NCBI GenBank assembly: GCA_958418815.1
Contig: CATZGB010000002.1
Location: 52,049 to 116,048, forward strand
Source of the DNA: an uncultured Bacteroidales bacterium
Lineage (GTDB): Bacteria; Bacteroidota; Bacteroidia; Bacteroidales; Muribaculaceae
Length of the DNA: 64,000 bases
Reading direction: 5' to 3'
A program made the translations under genes and the position numbers. The notes under the pieces are model-generated. The model did not search any database, had not been told where the DNA came from, and worked only from the letters and a program-made list of their open reading frames with translations. Positions 52,530 through 61,065 of the stretch are shown here, in pieces; the stretch's first letter is position 1; the number at the start of each line of letters is the position of its first letter.

Positions 52530-53765
52530 TCATTGTTCGCCGGCGACATCAAACAGGGCCGACGCCACGTCGGTGTACCAGGCGAGCTGGCGGTAGCCGT
52601 TGATGTCGGCGTCAGACTCGTCGCGCAGGATGTAAGTCGACAGTCCGCAATGGGAATCTATCCGTATGGTGTTGAATATCCACGGCGTGCTGGCCTGATA
52701 AGTCACACAGTCATCCAGCGCAAGCAACCACTCGGCGTAAGCCTTGCGCATCTCGCTGCTTGCCGGCGAAGAGGAATACAGGGCCGTGACGTAATGGTCG
52801 AAATCAAACATGTAACATGGCACGCCTCCATATTTGGGACGCTCGTAGGGCTGCCCCGTGTAACCCGCCGGCAGCTGGGGCCGGAGCGAGTAAATCGCCT
52901 TGGTGGCTTCGGCGAGCCGGTCGAGCCCTGAGGCATCTATCACACTCATGGTTGATGTGCGGTTAACACCCTCCATCGCGTCATACATGGCGAAAGTGGC
53001 CTCGGCCGCGCCCTCGAGGTCTGCGTCATAGGCCATAAGCGAAGGCAGTGTGTCGTAATAAGGCATTCCGGCGGCAGGCAGCTCCGCGCAACTGCCAACG
53101 AATTTCCGGGCCACGCCGCGCAACTCATACAGCGCCTCGACCGATGCCATATGGCAACAGTCGAAATAGACATAGTCGAATCCCTTGCCGTCAAGGACGC
53201 GGGCGAGAGTTGTGACATTCATGTATTTGCCTTTGTCCTCCCCGACCCACATCGGGGTCGCGCCACCCTGTGGCTCGGCCATTCCGGTCTGCAGCCACCC
53301 TGTGGCATGGCTCCACACCACCAGCCCGTAACGTTCGGCCGGGGCATACGCTTTGAAGTCGGCAATGGCCTGCTCCATCCTCTCCGAGCTGACCGACGAG
53401 ACGGAGTTGTCGTAGCTCTTCAGGATTCTGAGGCCGAGCGGTGTCACCTCCTTCAGGGCCGGAGACTCCGCGTCGAAGTCGTCATGATAGACCAGCAGGC
53501 GGTTGCCGCCGAGACGGCCGGCCTTGGCCGCCTCTATCATGTCAGAAAGATTGTCGCGGTCATATCCCCCTTTGCCAAGGGAGTTGTCTGAAAGCAGATA
53601 GACAAGCACCGCCCTTTTCACCTCAGACGAAGGTTGGGGAACCACAGGGTCAGACGGCACAAGCTCAGGGCTTTCGCTGTCACAACCCGTCAGCATGGCC
53701 GCGCTGACGGCCAGCACTGGGAGAAAAAACAGCCTGCTTGCGAGATTTACGAGTCGTTTTGCCAT
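52530..53765 (-). CDS. Clostripain-family (C11) cysteine peptidase lipoprotein
   Basis: A 411-residue lipoprotein (signal with MLTGCDS, lipid site Cys28), so attached to a cell-envelope membrane. After a short linker (SDPVVPQPSS) comes a C11 peptidase domain: RAVLVYLLSDNSL, GLVVWSHATGW with the catalytic His153, and VYFDCCHMASVEALYEL with the catalytic Cys (204 by alignment with the usual D-A-C). Later segments are FVGSCAELPAAGMPYYDTLP and a C-terminal aromatic domain. C11 enzymes usually cut after Arg or Lys. It is likely active. Position beside mscS suggests no functional link. Confidence 0.87.
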   Translation of the reverse strand: MAKRLVNLASRLFFLPVLAVSAAMLTGCDSESPELVPSDPVVPQPSSEVKRAVLVYLLSDNSLGKGGYDRDNLSDMIEAAKAGRLGGNRLLVYHDDFDAESPALKEVTPLGLRILKSYDNSVSSVSSERMEQAIADFKAYAPAERYGLVVWSHATGWLQTGMAEPQGGATPMWVGEDKGKYMNVTTLARVLDGKGFDYVYFDCCHMASVEALYELRGVARKFVGSCAELPAAGMPYYDTLPSLMAYDADLEGAAEATFAMYDAMEGVNRTSTMSVIDASGLDRLAEATKAIYSLRPQLPAGYTGQPYERPKYGGVPCYMFDFDHYVTALYSSSPASSEMRKAYAEWLLALDDCVTYQASTPWIFNTIRIDSHCGLSTYILRDESDADINGYRQLAWYTDVASALFDVAGEQ

Positions 53766-53822
53766 ATAGATTTAACTGGGGATGAGTGAGAGGTTGGATT
53801 GGTTGGCATTAATTAGGAAACC

Positions 53823-53895
53823 GCAGGGACGCGTCGTGTGCGTCCGCGTGGGCCGGAAGATGTCCGGTAGCGAACGCGCCTCGGCGCGTCCCTGC
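53823..53895. repeat. Multi-hairpin REP-like element
   Basis: The arms GCAGGGACGCG (53823-53833) and CGCGTCCCTGC (53885-53895) are inverted 11-mers. Inside lie CCGG...CCGG around 53852-53866 and ACGCGC-CTCG-GCGCGT (53874-53889). This nested arrangement, between genes on the same strand and GC-rich, resembles dispersed extragenic palindromes. Other copies cannot be searched for here. Confidence 0.45.
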
Positions 53896-53937
53896 AATTC
53901 GGGGATAACCCATATATGGGTGCGGGGAGCGAGCGTA

Positions 53938-54882
53938 TTAGCGCTCAGCCCTCATAGGATTGTTGAGGAAATCCTCGTAGGAAAGGCGCAGCCCCTCCTC
54001 AAGCTCGGTGGAGTAAGACCATCCGAGGGCACGGCTCTTCGACACGTCGAGGAGCTTGCGGGGAGTGCCGTTGGGGCGGGTGGTGTCCCACAGGATTTTC
54101 CCCTCGTAACCGACAACCTTGGCGACAAGTTCGGTCAGCTCCTTGATTGTCAATTCCTTGCCGGTGCCGGCATTGACAGTCTCGTTGCCCGAATAGTTGT
54201 TCATCAGGAACACACAGAGGTTGGCCAGGTCGTCGACATAGAGGAATTCACGGAGCGGACTGCCGTCACCCCAGCATGTCACCTCCTGCAGACCCTGCTC
54301 CTTAGCCTCGTGGAAACGACGGATAAGGGCGGGCACCACATGTGAATGCTCGGGATGGTAATTGTCGTTGGGCCCGTAGAGGTTGGTGGGCATCACCGAG
54401 ATGTAGTCGGTGCCATACTGGCGGTTGAGATACTCGCAGTATTTCAGGCCAGAAATCTTAGCCAGGGCGTAAGCCTCGTTGGTCTGCTCCAGTTCGGAGG
54501 TCAGCAGGCAGCTTTCCTTCATCGGCTGGGGAGCCAGGCGGGGATAGATACAGGATGAGCCGAGGAATTCGAGCTTCTTGCAACCGTTCTTCCAGGCTGA
54601 ATGGATAACATTCATCTCCAGTATCATGTTGTCATACATGAAATCGGCGAGCGCCGATGAGTTGGCGATGATGCCCCCCACTTTCGCGGCGGCCAGGAAG
54701 ACATATTCCGGCTTTTCCTCAGCGAAAAAGCGCTCCACCTGGTCCTGACGGCAGAGGTCAAGCTCCTTGTGGGTGCGGGTGATGATATTTGTGTAACCCT
54801 GCCGCTGGAGTTCGCGGATGATGGCCGAGCCGACCATACCGCGGTGTCCTGCGACATAGATCTTAGAATCTTTCTGCATCAT
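53938..54882 (-). CDS. fcl: GDP-L-fucose synthase
   Basis: Epimerase-reductase making GDP-L-fucose from the Gmd product. The 314-residue short-chain dehydrogenase fold protein has YVAGHRGMVGSAIIREL (NADP site), FLAAAKVGGI, FLGSSCIYPRLAPQPMKES (active-site Ser/Cys), and YALAKISGLKYCEYLNRQYG with the Tyr-x3-Lys pair. PTNLYGPNDNYHPEHSHVVPA is family-specific. Its start overlaps the gmd stop by four bases (ATGA). GDP-fucose would feed capsule, glycoprotein or lipopolysaccharide glycans. Confidence 0.96.
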   Translation of the reverse strand: MMQKDSKIYVAGHRGMVGSAIIRELQRQGYTNIITRTHKELDLCRQDQVERFFAEEKPEYVFLAAAKVGGIIANSSALADFMYDNMILEMNVIHSAWKNGCKKLEFLGSSCIYPRLAPQPMKESCLLTSELEQTNEAYALAKISGLKYCEYLNRQYGTDYISVMPTNLYGPNDNYHPEHSHVVPALIRRFHEAKEQGLQEVTCWGDGSPLREFLYVDDLANLCVFLMNNYSGNETVNAGTGKELTIKELTELVAKVVGYEGKILWDTTRPNGTPRKLLDVSKSRALGWSYSTELEEGLRLSYEDFLNNPMRAER

Positions 54883-55970
54883 TTCACGATTCCTTTCTCA
54901 AGATATTCGGCGAGGTTCATGCGCACCTTCTCGCCAGCTTCTTCAGCGGCGACCTTGGCCATATCGGCATCGGTCATGATCTTGACAAGCTGCTCGAAGG
55001 AAGTCTTGGCGGGATTCCATCCCAGGAGTCCCTTGGCCTTTGTGGGATCGCCCCAGAGGTTGACCACATCGGTCGGACGGTAGAAGTCGGGCGACACCTC
55101 GACCAGCACCTTGCCGGTGGCGATGTCGACACCCTTCTCATCCAGGCCCTCACCTTCCCATCTGAGGTTGATGCCTACGTTGCGGAAAGCCAGCGTGGCG
55201 AAATCGCGCACTGAGTGCTGCTCGCCGGTGGCAATCACGAAGTCTTCGGGCTTCTCGTTCTGGAGAATCAGCCACATGCACTCCACATAGTCCTTGGCGT
55301 AACCCCAGTCGCGCAGCGACGAAAGGTTGCCGAGATAGAGCTTTTCCTGCTTTCCCTGGGCGATACGGGCGGCAGCCAGGGTGATTTTGCGGGTGACGAA
55401 GGTCTCGCCACGGCGCTCTGACTCGTGGTTGAACAGGATGCCGGAGCAGCAGAACATGTCATAAGCCTCGCGGTATTCCTTTATGATCCAGAAGCCGTAG
55501 AGCTTTGCCACGGCGTAGGGGCTGTAGGGGTGGAAGGGGGTGTTTTCATTCTGGGGCACCTCCTCCACTTTTCCGTAAAGCTCTGAGGTCGAGGCCTGGT
55601 AGATGCGGCAGGTCTTCTCCAGACCACACATCCTGACGGCCTCAAGTATGCGCAGCACACCGATGGCATCCACATCGGCGGTGAACTCAGGAGAGTCGAA
55701 AGACACCTGGACATGGCTCTGGGCGGCCAGGTTGTAGATTTCAGTGGGCTGCACCTTCTTGACAACCTGCACGACGCTCATGGAGTCGCCCAGGTCGGCA
55801 TAATGGAGGTGGAAACGTTCGTGCCCCTCAAGGTGTGCGATTCGTTCACGGTAGTCTACTGACGAACGGCGGATCACTCCGTGTACGTCATAACCCTTGT
55901 CGAGAAGGAACTCAGACAAGAAAGAACCGTCTTGGCCGGTCACGCCGGTAATCAAGGCAATATTCTTCAT
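54879..55970 (-). CDS. gmd: GDP-mannose 4,6-dehydratase
   Basis: First step from GDP-mannose to GDP-L-fucose. The 363-residue protein shows ALITGVTGQDGSFLSEFLL (nucleotide site), GVIRRSSVDYRERI, LAAQSHVQVSFDSPEFTADV, YQASTSELYGKVEEVPQNE, PYAVAKLYGFWIIKEYREAY with the catalytic Tyr and Lys, and NHESERRGETFVTRKI. Co-transcribed with fcl through a four-base overlap. Confidence 0.97.
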   Translation of the reverse strand: MKNIALITGVTGQDGSFLSEFLLDKGYDVHGVIRRSSVDYRERIAHLEGHERFHLHYADLGDSMSVVQVVKKVQPTEIYNLAAQSHVQVSFDSPEFTADVDAIGVLRILEAVRMCGLEKTCRIYQASTSELYGKVEEVPQNENTPFHPYSPYAVAKLYGFWIIKEYREAYDMFCCSGILFNHESERRGETFVTRKITLAAARIAQGKQEKLYLGNLSSLRDWGYAKDYVECMWLILQNEKPEDFVIATGEQHSVRDFATLAFRNVGINLRWEGEGLDEKGVDIATGKVLVEVSPDFYRPTDVVNLWGDPTKAKGLLGWNPAKTSFEQLVKIMTDADMAKVAAEEAGEKVRMNLAEYLEKGIVK

Positions 55971-56032
55971 CGTTGTGTATGTTTTAGAAAAATTGGGTTT
56001 CGGTATGTAAAGTATCAGAGGAAATCAATCTG

Positions 56033-58660
56033 TCAAAAGTGGGAAAGAAGGCTCTGGCAGGCCACGGCTATGCCGTCGGCATCCTTTCCGCCGGCCTGGG
56101 CGAAGCCGGGCTGGCCTCCGCCACCACCCTTGATGGCCTTGGCTGCCTCGCGCACCATGGCTGAGGCGTTCATTCCGGCCTCCACGAGGTCGTTGGTGAG
56201 CATCACGGTCAGCAGGGGCTTGCCTGAGACATCCACCGTCGCACCGACAAACGCGGTCTTCTCGGGATTGGCTGCCCTGACCTGGAACGCGACGTTCTTC
56301 ACCACATCAGGGATGCGGATGCCGGTCATCACGGCCACCTTGACCCCGTTGCGGTCTTCGGCCTGCTCCATCACCTGCTTGGCCATCAGGGCGATGCGCT
56401 CTTTCATATACTCCTCGGCCTGCTGACGCAGCTCTGCGTTCTCTTCGATCGACTTGCGCAGGGCGGCGACCACGTCGGGGGCGTTGTGGAGCATCTGGCC
56501 AATCTCGCGCAGGGTATGCTGTATCTCGCTGACAGCATTCTCCACCTTCTCGCCGGTGATGGCTTCTATACGGCGGATGCCGGCGGCGATGCTGCTCTCG
56601 GATATGATTTTGATCATACCGATATTGCCGGTGTTCTCGACATGGGTGCCTCCGCAAAGCTCTACGGAGTCGCCATAACGTATCACACGCACCTCATCAC
56701 CGTATTTCTCGCCGAAGAGAGCCATCGCCCCCATCTCGCGGGCCTTCTCGATAGGCACATTGCGGTGTTCGTCGCGGGCCATCGCCTTGCGGACATAGCT
56801 GTTGGCCAGGCGCTCTACCTTATCCAGTTCCTCGGGGGTAACCTTCTGGAAGTGGGAGAAGTCGAAACGGAGAAGTTCGGGTGACACAAACGAGCCTTTC
56901 TGCTCGACGTGTGTGCCAAGCACTTCGCGCAGAGCCTGATGGAGCAGGTGGGTGGCGGAGTGGTTGGCGGATGTGGCCATGCGGGCGTCAAGGTCGATGC
57001 GGGCCTCGAAGACCGCCTCGAGGTTGGAGGGGAGCTTGTAGGCAAGATGCACACCGATGCCATTCTCACGCTTGGTGTCGAAAATCTCGATGGTCTCGTC
57101 ACCGTCGGAGAGAGTGCCACGGTCGCCGACCTGACCACCCATCTCGGCGTAGAAAGGTGTCTGGCTGAGTATTATCTGGTAGAACTCTTTGTTTTTCTGC
57201 TTCACCTTACGGTAACGAAGAATGTGGGCCGGGGCCGAGGTCTCGTCGTAGCCCACAAACTCCTGCTCGCCTTCGCGCAGAACCACCCAGTCGGATGTCT
57301 CGACGGCGGCGGCGTTGCGGGCGCGCTGTTTCTGCTGCTCCATCTCGGCGTCGAATCCGGCCTGGTCGAGGGTCATACCGTTCTCTTTGAGAATCAGCTG
57401 GGTAAGGTCGAGGGGGAATCCGTAGGTGTCATACAGCACGAAAGCCTCCTTGCCGGAGATTTCGGTCTTGCCCTCCTTGCGGGCTGTTGCGATTGCCTTC
57501 TCAAGCATCGCGATGCCGTTGTCGAGGGTGCGGAGGAAAGAGTCCTCCTCCTCCTTGGTCACCTTTATTATGAGGTCGCGCTGCTGGGCGATTTCAGGAT
57601 AGGCCCCGCCCATCAGCTCGATGAGGGTGTCGACCAGGCGATACAGGAATGCCTCCTTCTGGTCGAGGAACGTGTAGGCGTAACGGACGGCCCGGCGCAG
57701 TATGCGGCGGATGACATATCCGGCCTTGGCGTTGGAGGGGAGCTGGCTGTCGGCGATGGAGAAAGCGATTGTGCGGATATGGTCGGCGATCACGCGCATC
57801 GCGATGTCAACCTTGGGGTCTTCGCCATATTTCTTTCCGGAGAGCTGGGCGATTTTTGAAATCATCGGGGTGAAGACATCGGTGTCGTAGTTTGATGTCT
57901 TCCCCTGGATGGCCATGCAAAGGCGCTCGAAGCCCATGCCGGTGTCGATTACCTTGGCGGGGAGCGGCTCAAGCGAATGGTCGGCCTTGCGGTTGAACTG
58001 CATGAACACGAGATTCCAGATTTCAATCACCTGGGGATGGTCTTTGTTTACCATATCCGCGCCGCTGACCTTGGCGCGTTCCTCCTCGCTGCGGAGGTCG
58101 ATATGTATTTCCGAGCAGGGACCGCAGGGACCTGTCTCCCCCATCTCCCAGAAGTTGTCATGCTTGTTGCCATTGATGATGTGTGAGACGGGCAGATGCT
58201 TCTCCCAGAAAGAGGCGGCCTCGTCATCGCGGCCGAGGCCCTCAGCCTCCGAGCCTTCAAACACTGTGGCATAGAGACGTTCGGGGTCAAGACCGAGGAC
58301 ATCCACAAGGAATTCCCACGCCCAGTCGATGGCTTCCTTCTTGAAGTAGTCGCCAAACGACCAGTTGCCGAGCATCTCGAACATGGTGTGGTGGTATGTG
58401 TCGAGGCCCACCTCCTCAAGGTCGTTGTGTTTTCCGCTGACACGCAGACACTTCTGGCTGTCGGTGACACGGGTCCACTTCGGGGCCTTGTTGCCGAGTA
58501 TGATGTCCTTGAACTGGTTCATACCGGCGTTGGTGAACATAAGCGTGGGGTCATCCTTGATCACCATCGGGGCCGAGGGGACAATCTGATGGCCTTTGCT
58601 CTGGAAGAACTGCTTGAAAGATTCGCGTATCTCGTTGGCAGTCTTAACGTTGGAATTCAT
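56033..58660 (-). CDS. alaS: Alanyl-tRNA synthetase
   Basis: Charges tRNA-Ala. The 875-residue protein starts MNSNVKTANEIRESFKQFF at 58660; the frame further upstream is non-coding leader. The catalytic domain has SAPMVIKDDPTLMFTNAGMNQFK, WNLVFMQFNR and the tRNA-binding region; the editing domain has ANHSATHLLHQALREVLG, SVELCGGTHVENTGNI with the zinc Cys/His, and a C-terminal C-Ala domain with FVGATVDVSGKPLLTVML and KGGGGGQPGFAQAGG. A -7 box TAATTTTG lies at 58720-58727, giving a leader of about 55 bases. gmd follows 62 bases downstream. Confidence 0.97.
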   Translation of the reverse strand: MNSNVKTANEIRESFKQFFQSKGHQIVPSAPMVIKDDPTLMFTNAGMNQFKDIILGNKAPKWTRVTDSQKCLRVSGKHNDLEEVGLDTYHHTMFEMLGNWSFGDYFKKEAIDWAWEFLVDVLGLDPERLYATVFEGSEAEGLGRDDEAASFWEKHLPVSHIINGNKHDNFWEMGETGPCGPCSEIHIDLRSEEERAKVSGADMVNKDHPQVIEIWNLVFMQFNRKADHSLEPLPAKVIDTGMGFERLCMAIQGKTSNYDTDVFTPMISKIAQLSGKKYGEDPKVDIAMRVIADHIRTIAFSIADSQLPSNAKAGYVIRRILRRAVRYAYTFLDQKEAFLYRLVDTLIELMGGAYPEIAQQRDLIIKVTKEEEDSFLRTLDNGIAMLEKAIATARKEGKTEISGKEAFVLYDTYGFPLDLTQLILKENGMTLDQAGFDAEMEQQKQRARNAAAVETSDWVVLREGEQEFVGYDETSAPAHILRYRKVKQKNKEFYQIILSQTPFYAEMGGQVGDRGTLSDGDETIEIFDTKRENGIGVHLAYKLPSNLEAVFEARIDLDARMATSANHSATHLLHQALREVLGTHVEQKGSFVSPELLRFDFSHFQKVTPEELDKVERLANSYVRKAMARDEHRNVPIEKAREMGAMALFGEKYGDEVRVIRYGDSVELCGGTHVENTGNIGMIKIISESSIAAGIRRIEAITGEKVENAVSEIQHTLREIGQMLHNAPDVVAALRKSIEENAELRQQAEEYMKERIALMAKQVMEQAEDRNGVKVAVMTGIRIPDVVKNVAFQVRAANPEKTAFVGATVDVSGKPLLTVMLTNDLVEAGMNASAMVREAAKAIKGGGGGQPGFAQAGGKDADGIAVACQSLLSHF

Positions 58661-58719
58661 CTCTATATAGTGGTTTTTGTTTTCGTTGAAAATTCGGTAC
58701 AATGGGGGAATTTCGGGCG

Positions 58720-58727
58720 CAAAATTA
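58720..58727 (-). promoter_or_regulatory. -7 element of alaS
   Basis: CAAAATTA reads TAATTTTG on the minus strand, 59 bases before the ATG at 58660. Confidence 0.45.
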
Positions 58728-58846
58728 CGAATTTTTCGCCAAATTAGATGCAGCGACAATGTAAAAATTTGGTTAAAGCATTATTTTAAAGACCTATTCA
58801 ACTGAAAACCCTTCGATACATATGAGGCTGTAAAAAACGAAATCCG

Positions 58847-58876
58847 CGCTCATGCCCCTTCGTCGGGTCATGAGCG
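58847..58876 (-). terminator. Hairpin terminator of katA
   Basis: CGCTCATG (58847-58854) pairs with CATGAGCG (58869-58876), and on the minus strand a run of six T follows about ten bases on (58831-58836). It lies 31 bases past the catalase stop codon. Confidence 0.7.
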
Positions 58877-58907
58877 TGGTGTTGACATATCTTACTGAGC
58901 CACACGG

Positions 58908-60413
58908 TCATTTGCGCGGCCGGCGCTTGTCCCACTCGGGATGGGCCGGGTCTTCGGCATCGAGGGCCTCCGCGAGGTCAATGCCGAGAGCGTCGGCAAG
59001 CATCTTGCCGTAACCGGCATCGGCATTGTGGCAGGCGCGGACATGGCGTTGCTTTATGAACAGAGGCACACCCTCCATCTGGGCGGCGGTGTTGTCGCAT
59101 GTCGCCTTCTGGTCTTCCTGGCTCATCAGCCGCCAGAGCTTGCCGGGCTGGGTGTAATAATCGTCGTCATACTCCCGTTCGTCATAATCATACACCTCCC
59201 CTTCGATTTTCATCGGAGGCTCTTTCAGGGATGGATTGTCATGCCATTCGCCGAAACTGTTGGGTTCATAGCCGACGGTGGCACCGTAATTGTCGTCGGT
59301 GCGCATCTGTCCGTCACGGTGGTAGGAATGGAAGGGGCATCTCGGACGGTTTACAGGGATGAGATTGTTGTTCACCCCGAGCCTGTAACGCTGTGCGTCG
59401 CCATAAGAGAAGAGCCGTCCCTGGAGCATCTTGTCAGGGGAGAACCCTATGCCGTCGACTATGTTGGCGGGATTGAAAGCCGCCTGCTCGATTTCCGCGA
59501 AGAAGTTTTCAGGGTTGCGGTTCAGCTCGAGGATGCCGACATCGCGCAGGGGGAAATCCTTGTGATACCATACTTTGGTCAGGTCGAAGGGATTGATGTG
59601 GTACTTCCTTGCCTCATCTTCGGTCATCAGTTGCACCTGAAGTTTCCATCGGGGGAAATCGCCGCGCTCGATGGCCTCGAAAAGGTCGCGTTGATGAGAC
59701 TCGCGGTCTTTGGCTATAATCGCCTCAGCCTCCTGGTCTGTTAGGTTCTTTATACCCTGCAGGGTGCGGAAATGGAACTTCACCCATGTGCGCCGGTTGT
59801 TTTTGTCGATGAAGCTGTAGGTGTGGCTACCGAAACCGTGCATATGCCTGAACGACGCGGGTATGCCGCGGGGCGACATGGTGATGGTGACCTGGTGGAG
59901 CGCCTCGGGCAGAAGCGTCCAGAAGTCCCAGTTGCTTGTCGGGCTGCGCATTCCAGTGCGGGGGTCGCGCTTGATGGCGTGGTTGAGGTCGGGGAACTTC
60001 AAGGGGTCGCGCAGGAAAAACACCGGGGTGTTGTTTCCCACCAGGTCCCAGTTGCCCTGGTCGGTGTAAAACTTGATGGCGAAACCTCGTATGTCTCGCT
60101 CGGCATCGGCGGCCCCACGTTCACCGGCTACGGTGGAAAACCTCACAAGGCAGGGGGTCTGCTTGCCCGCTTCCGAGAAAATAGAGGCACGGGTGAACTC
60201 CGAGAGGTCGTCGGTCACGGTGAAGGTGCCGAAAGCACCAGAGCCTTTGGCATGCATTCTCCTCTCGGGAATCACCTCACGGTCGAAGTGGGCTATTTTT
60301 TCAAGATACCACGGATTCTGCAAAGTGGCGGGGCCACGCAGCCCCGCGGTCTGAACATTCTGGTTGTCGGCGATCGGGCGCCCGTTTTCAGCGGTCAGTC
60401 TTTTCTTGTCCAT
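58908..60413 (-). CDS. katA: Haem catalase (clade 3 size)
   Basis: Breaks down hydrogen peroxide; a useful defence for an anaerobe exposed to oxygen. The 501-residue protein has the catalytic His54 in ERRMHAKGSGAFG, Asn127 in DLVGNNTPVFFLRDP, a distal RFSTVAGERGAADAERD, and the proximal haem Tyr in GRLFSYGDAQRYRLG. Length fits small-subunit catalases. The C-terminal part (VPLFIKQRHVRACHNADAGYG) is standard. It is monocistronic: terminator downstream and a MerR-type gene divergent upstream. Confidence 0.96.
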   Translation of the reverse strand: MDKKRLTAENGRPIADNQNVQTAGLRGPATLQNPWYLEKIAHFDREVIPERRMHAKGSGAFGTFTVTDDLSEFTRASIFSEAGKQTPCLVRFSTVAGERGAADAERDIRGFAIKFYTDQGNWDLVGNNTPVFFLRDPLKFPDLNHAIKRDPRTGMRSPTSNWDFWTLLPEALHQVTITMSPRGIPASFRHMHGFGSHTYSFIDKNNRRTWVKFHFRTLQGIKNLTDQEAEAIIAKDRESHQRDLFEAIERGDFPRWKLQVQLMTEDEARKYHINPFDLTKVWYHKDFPLRDVGILELNRNPENFFAEIEQAAFNPANIVDGIGFSPDKMLQGRLFSYGDAQRYRLGVNNNLIPVNRPRCPFHSYHRDGQMRTDDNYGATVGYEPNSFGEWHDNPSLKEPPMKIEGEVYDYDEREYDDDYYTQPGKLWRLMSQEDQKATCDNTAAQMEGVPLFIKQRHVRACHNADAGYGKMLADALGIDLAEALDAEDPAHPEWDKRRPRK

Positions 60414-60542
60414 ACAATCACAATGGGGGTTAGGGTCAAAAAGTACTAATCAGAACACCCGGTCGGATGAAAATGTTTCCGTGGCCTGGCTAATCAGCGA
60501 CAAAATCAGGTCGGCAGACATTGCGGACAGGAAGAAAATCAT

Positions 60543-60550
60543 TATTTTTG
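60543..60550 (+). promoter_or_regulatory. -7 element of the MerR-type gene
   Basis: TATTTTTG matches TAnnTTTG, 58 bases before the TTG start at 60609. A weak TTGC at 60521-60524 could be the -33 box (18-base spacer). Confidence 0.4.
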
Positions 60551-60608
60551 CAAGCAGAAAAGGCCAGTCCTGGCAAATATTCCCTCCTCTGCATTCCAGC
60601 CCGAGACA

Positions 60609-60944
60609 TTGGAAAAATTCGACAAAAAATATTACAAGATTTCCGAAGTGGCCGAGATGATAGGCCTCCCCTGCTCCACTTTGCGATTCTGGGAGAGCCG
60701 GTTCACCATCATCTCGCCCCGGCGCAACCGTGCCGGGACTCGGTTCTACACACCCTCCGACGTGGAGAAACTGCGGATGGTGGCTTTCCTCGTGAAAGAG
60801 AAAGGGTTAAGGCTTGAGGCGGCGCAAGAGGAACTGCGCAACAACCACACCGGGGTGTCGCGACGTGCCATGGCCCTCAACCGTCTGCATGATGTGAGGG
60901 ACAAGCTGCAGGAACTGCTCGACTCGCTTGACTCCCTGCGCTGA
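60609..60944 (+). CDS. MerR family transcriptional regulator, TTG start
   Basis: A 111-residue DNA-binding protein. The helix-turn-helix and wing are in YYKISEVAEMIGLPCSTLRFWESRF then RNRAGTRFYTPSDVEKL, the MerR signature. The C-terminal half forms a dimerisation helix (AAQEELRNNHTGVS, then ALNRLHDVRDKLQELLDSL). The start is TTG at 60609 because the first ATG falls inside the helix-turn-helix (residue 18). There are no Cys ligands beyond the one in LPCSTLRF, so metal sensing is not indicated. Divergent from katA; regulation of katA is possible but not shown. Confidence 0.85.
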   Translation: MEKFDKKYYKISEVAEMIGLPCSTLRFWESRFTIISPRRNRAGTRFYTPSDVEKLRMVAFLVKEKGLRLEAAQEELRNNHTGVSRRAMALNRLHDVRDKLQELLDSLDSLR

Positions 60945-60981
60945 CCCCGGAAACGCATCCCAGAAGACGCAAACAGACACA

Positions 60982-61049
60982 AGTCGCGCGGCCCGTCACG
61001 GATGACCCCCATTGCCTATGGGCTAACATCCGTGACGGGCCGCGCGACT
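60982..61049. terminator. 23-bp perfect inverted repeat between convergent genes
   Basis: A 23-base arm (60982-61004) and its exact complement (61027-61049) flank a loop that has its own CCCAT/ATGGG helix. It sits between the stop codons of the MerR-type gene and the convergent DUF2807 gene, so a two-way terminator is the simplest reading, although the arm is longer than usual. Confidence 0.65.
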
Positions 61050-61065
61050 AATACCCTTTATATCG

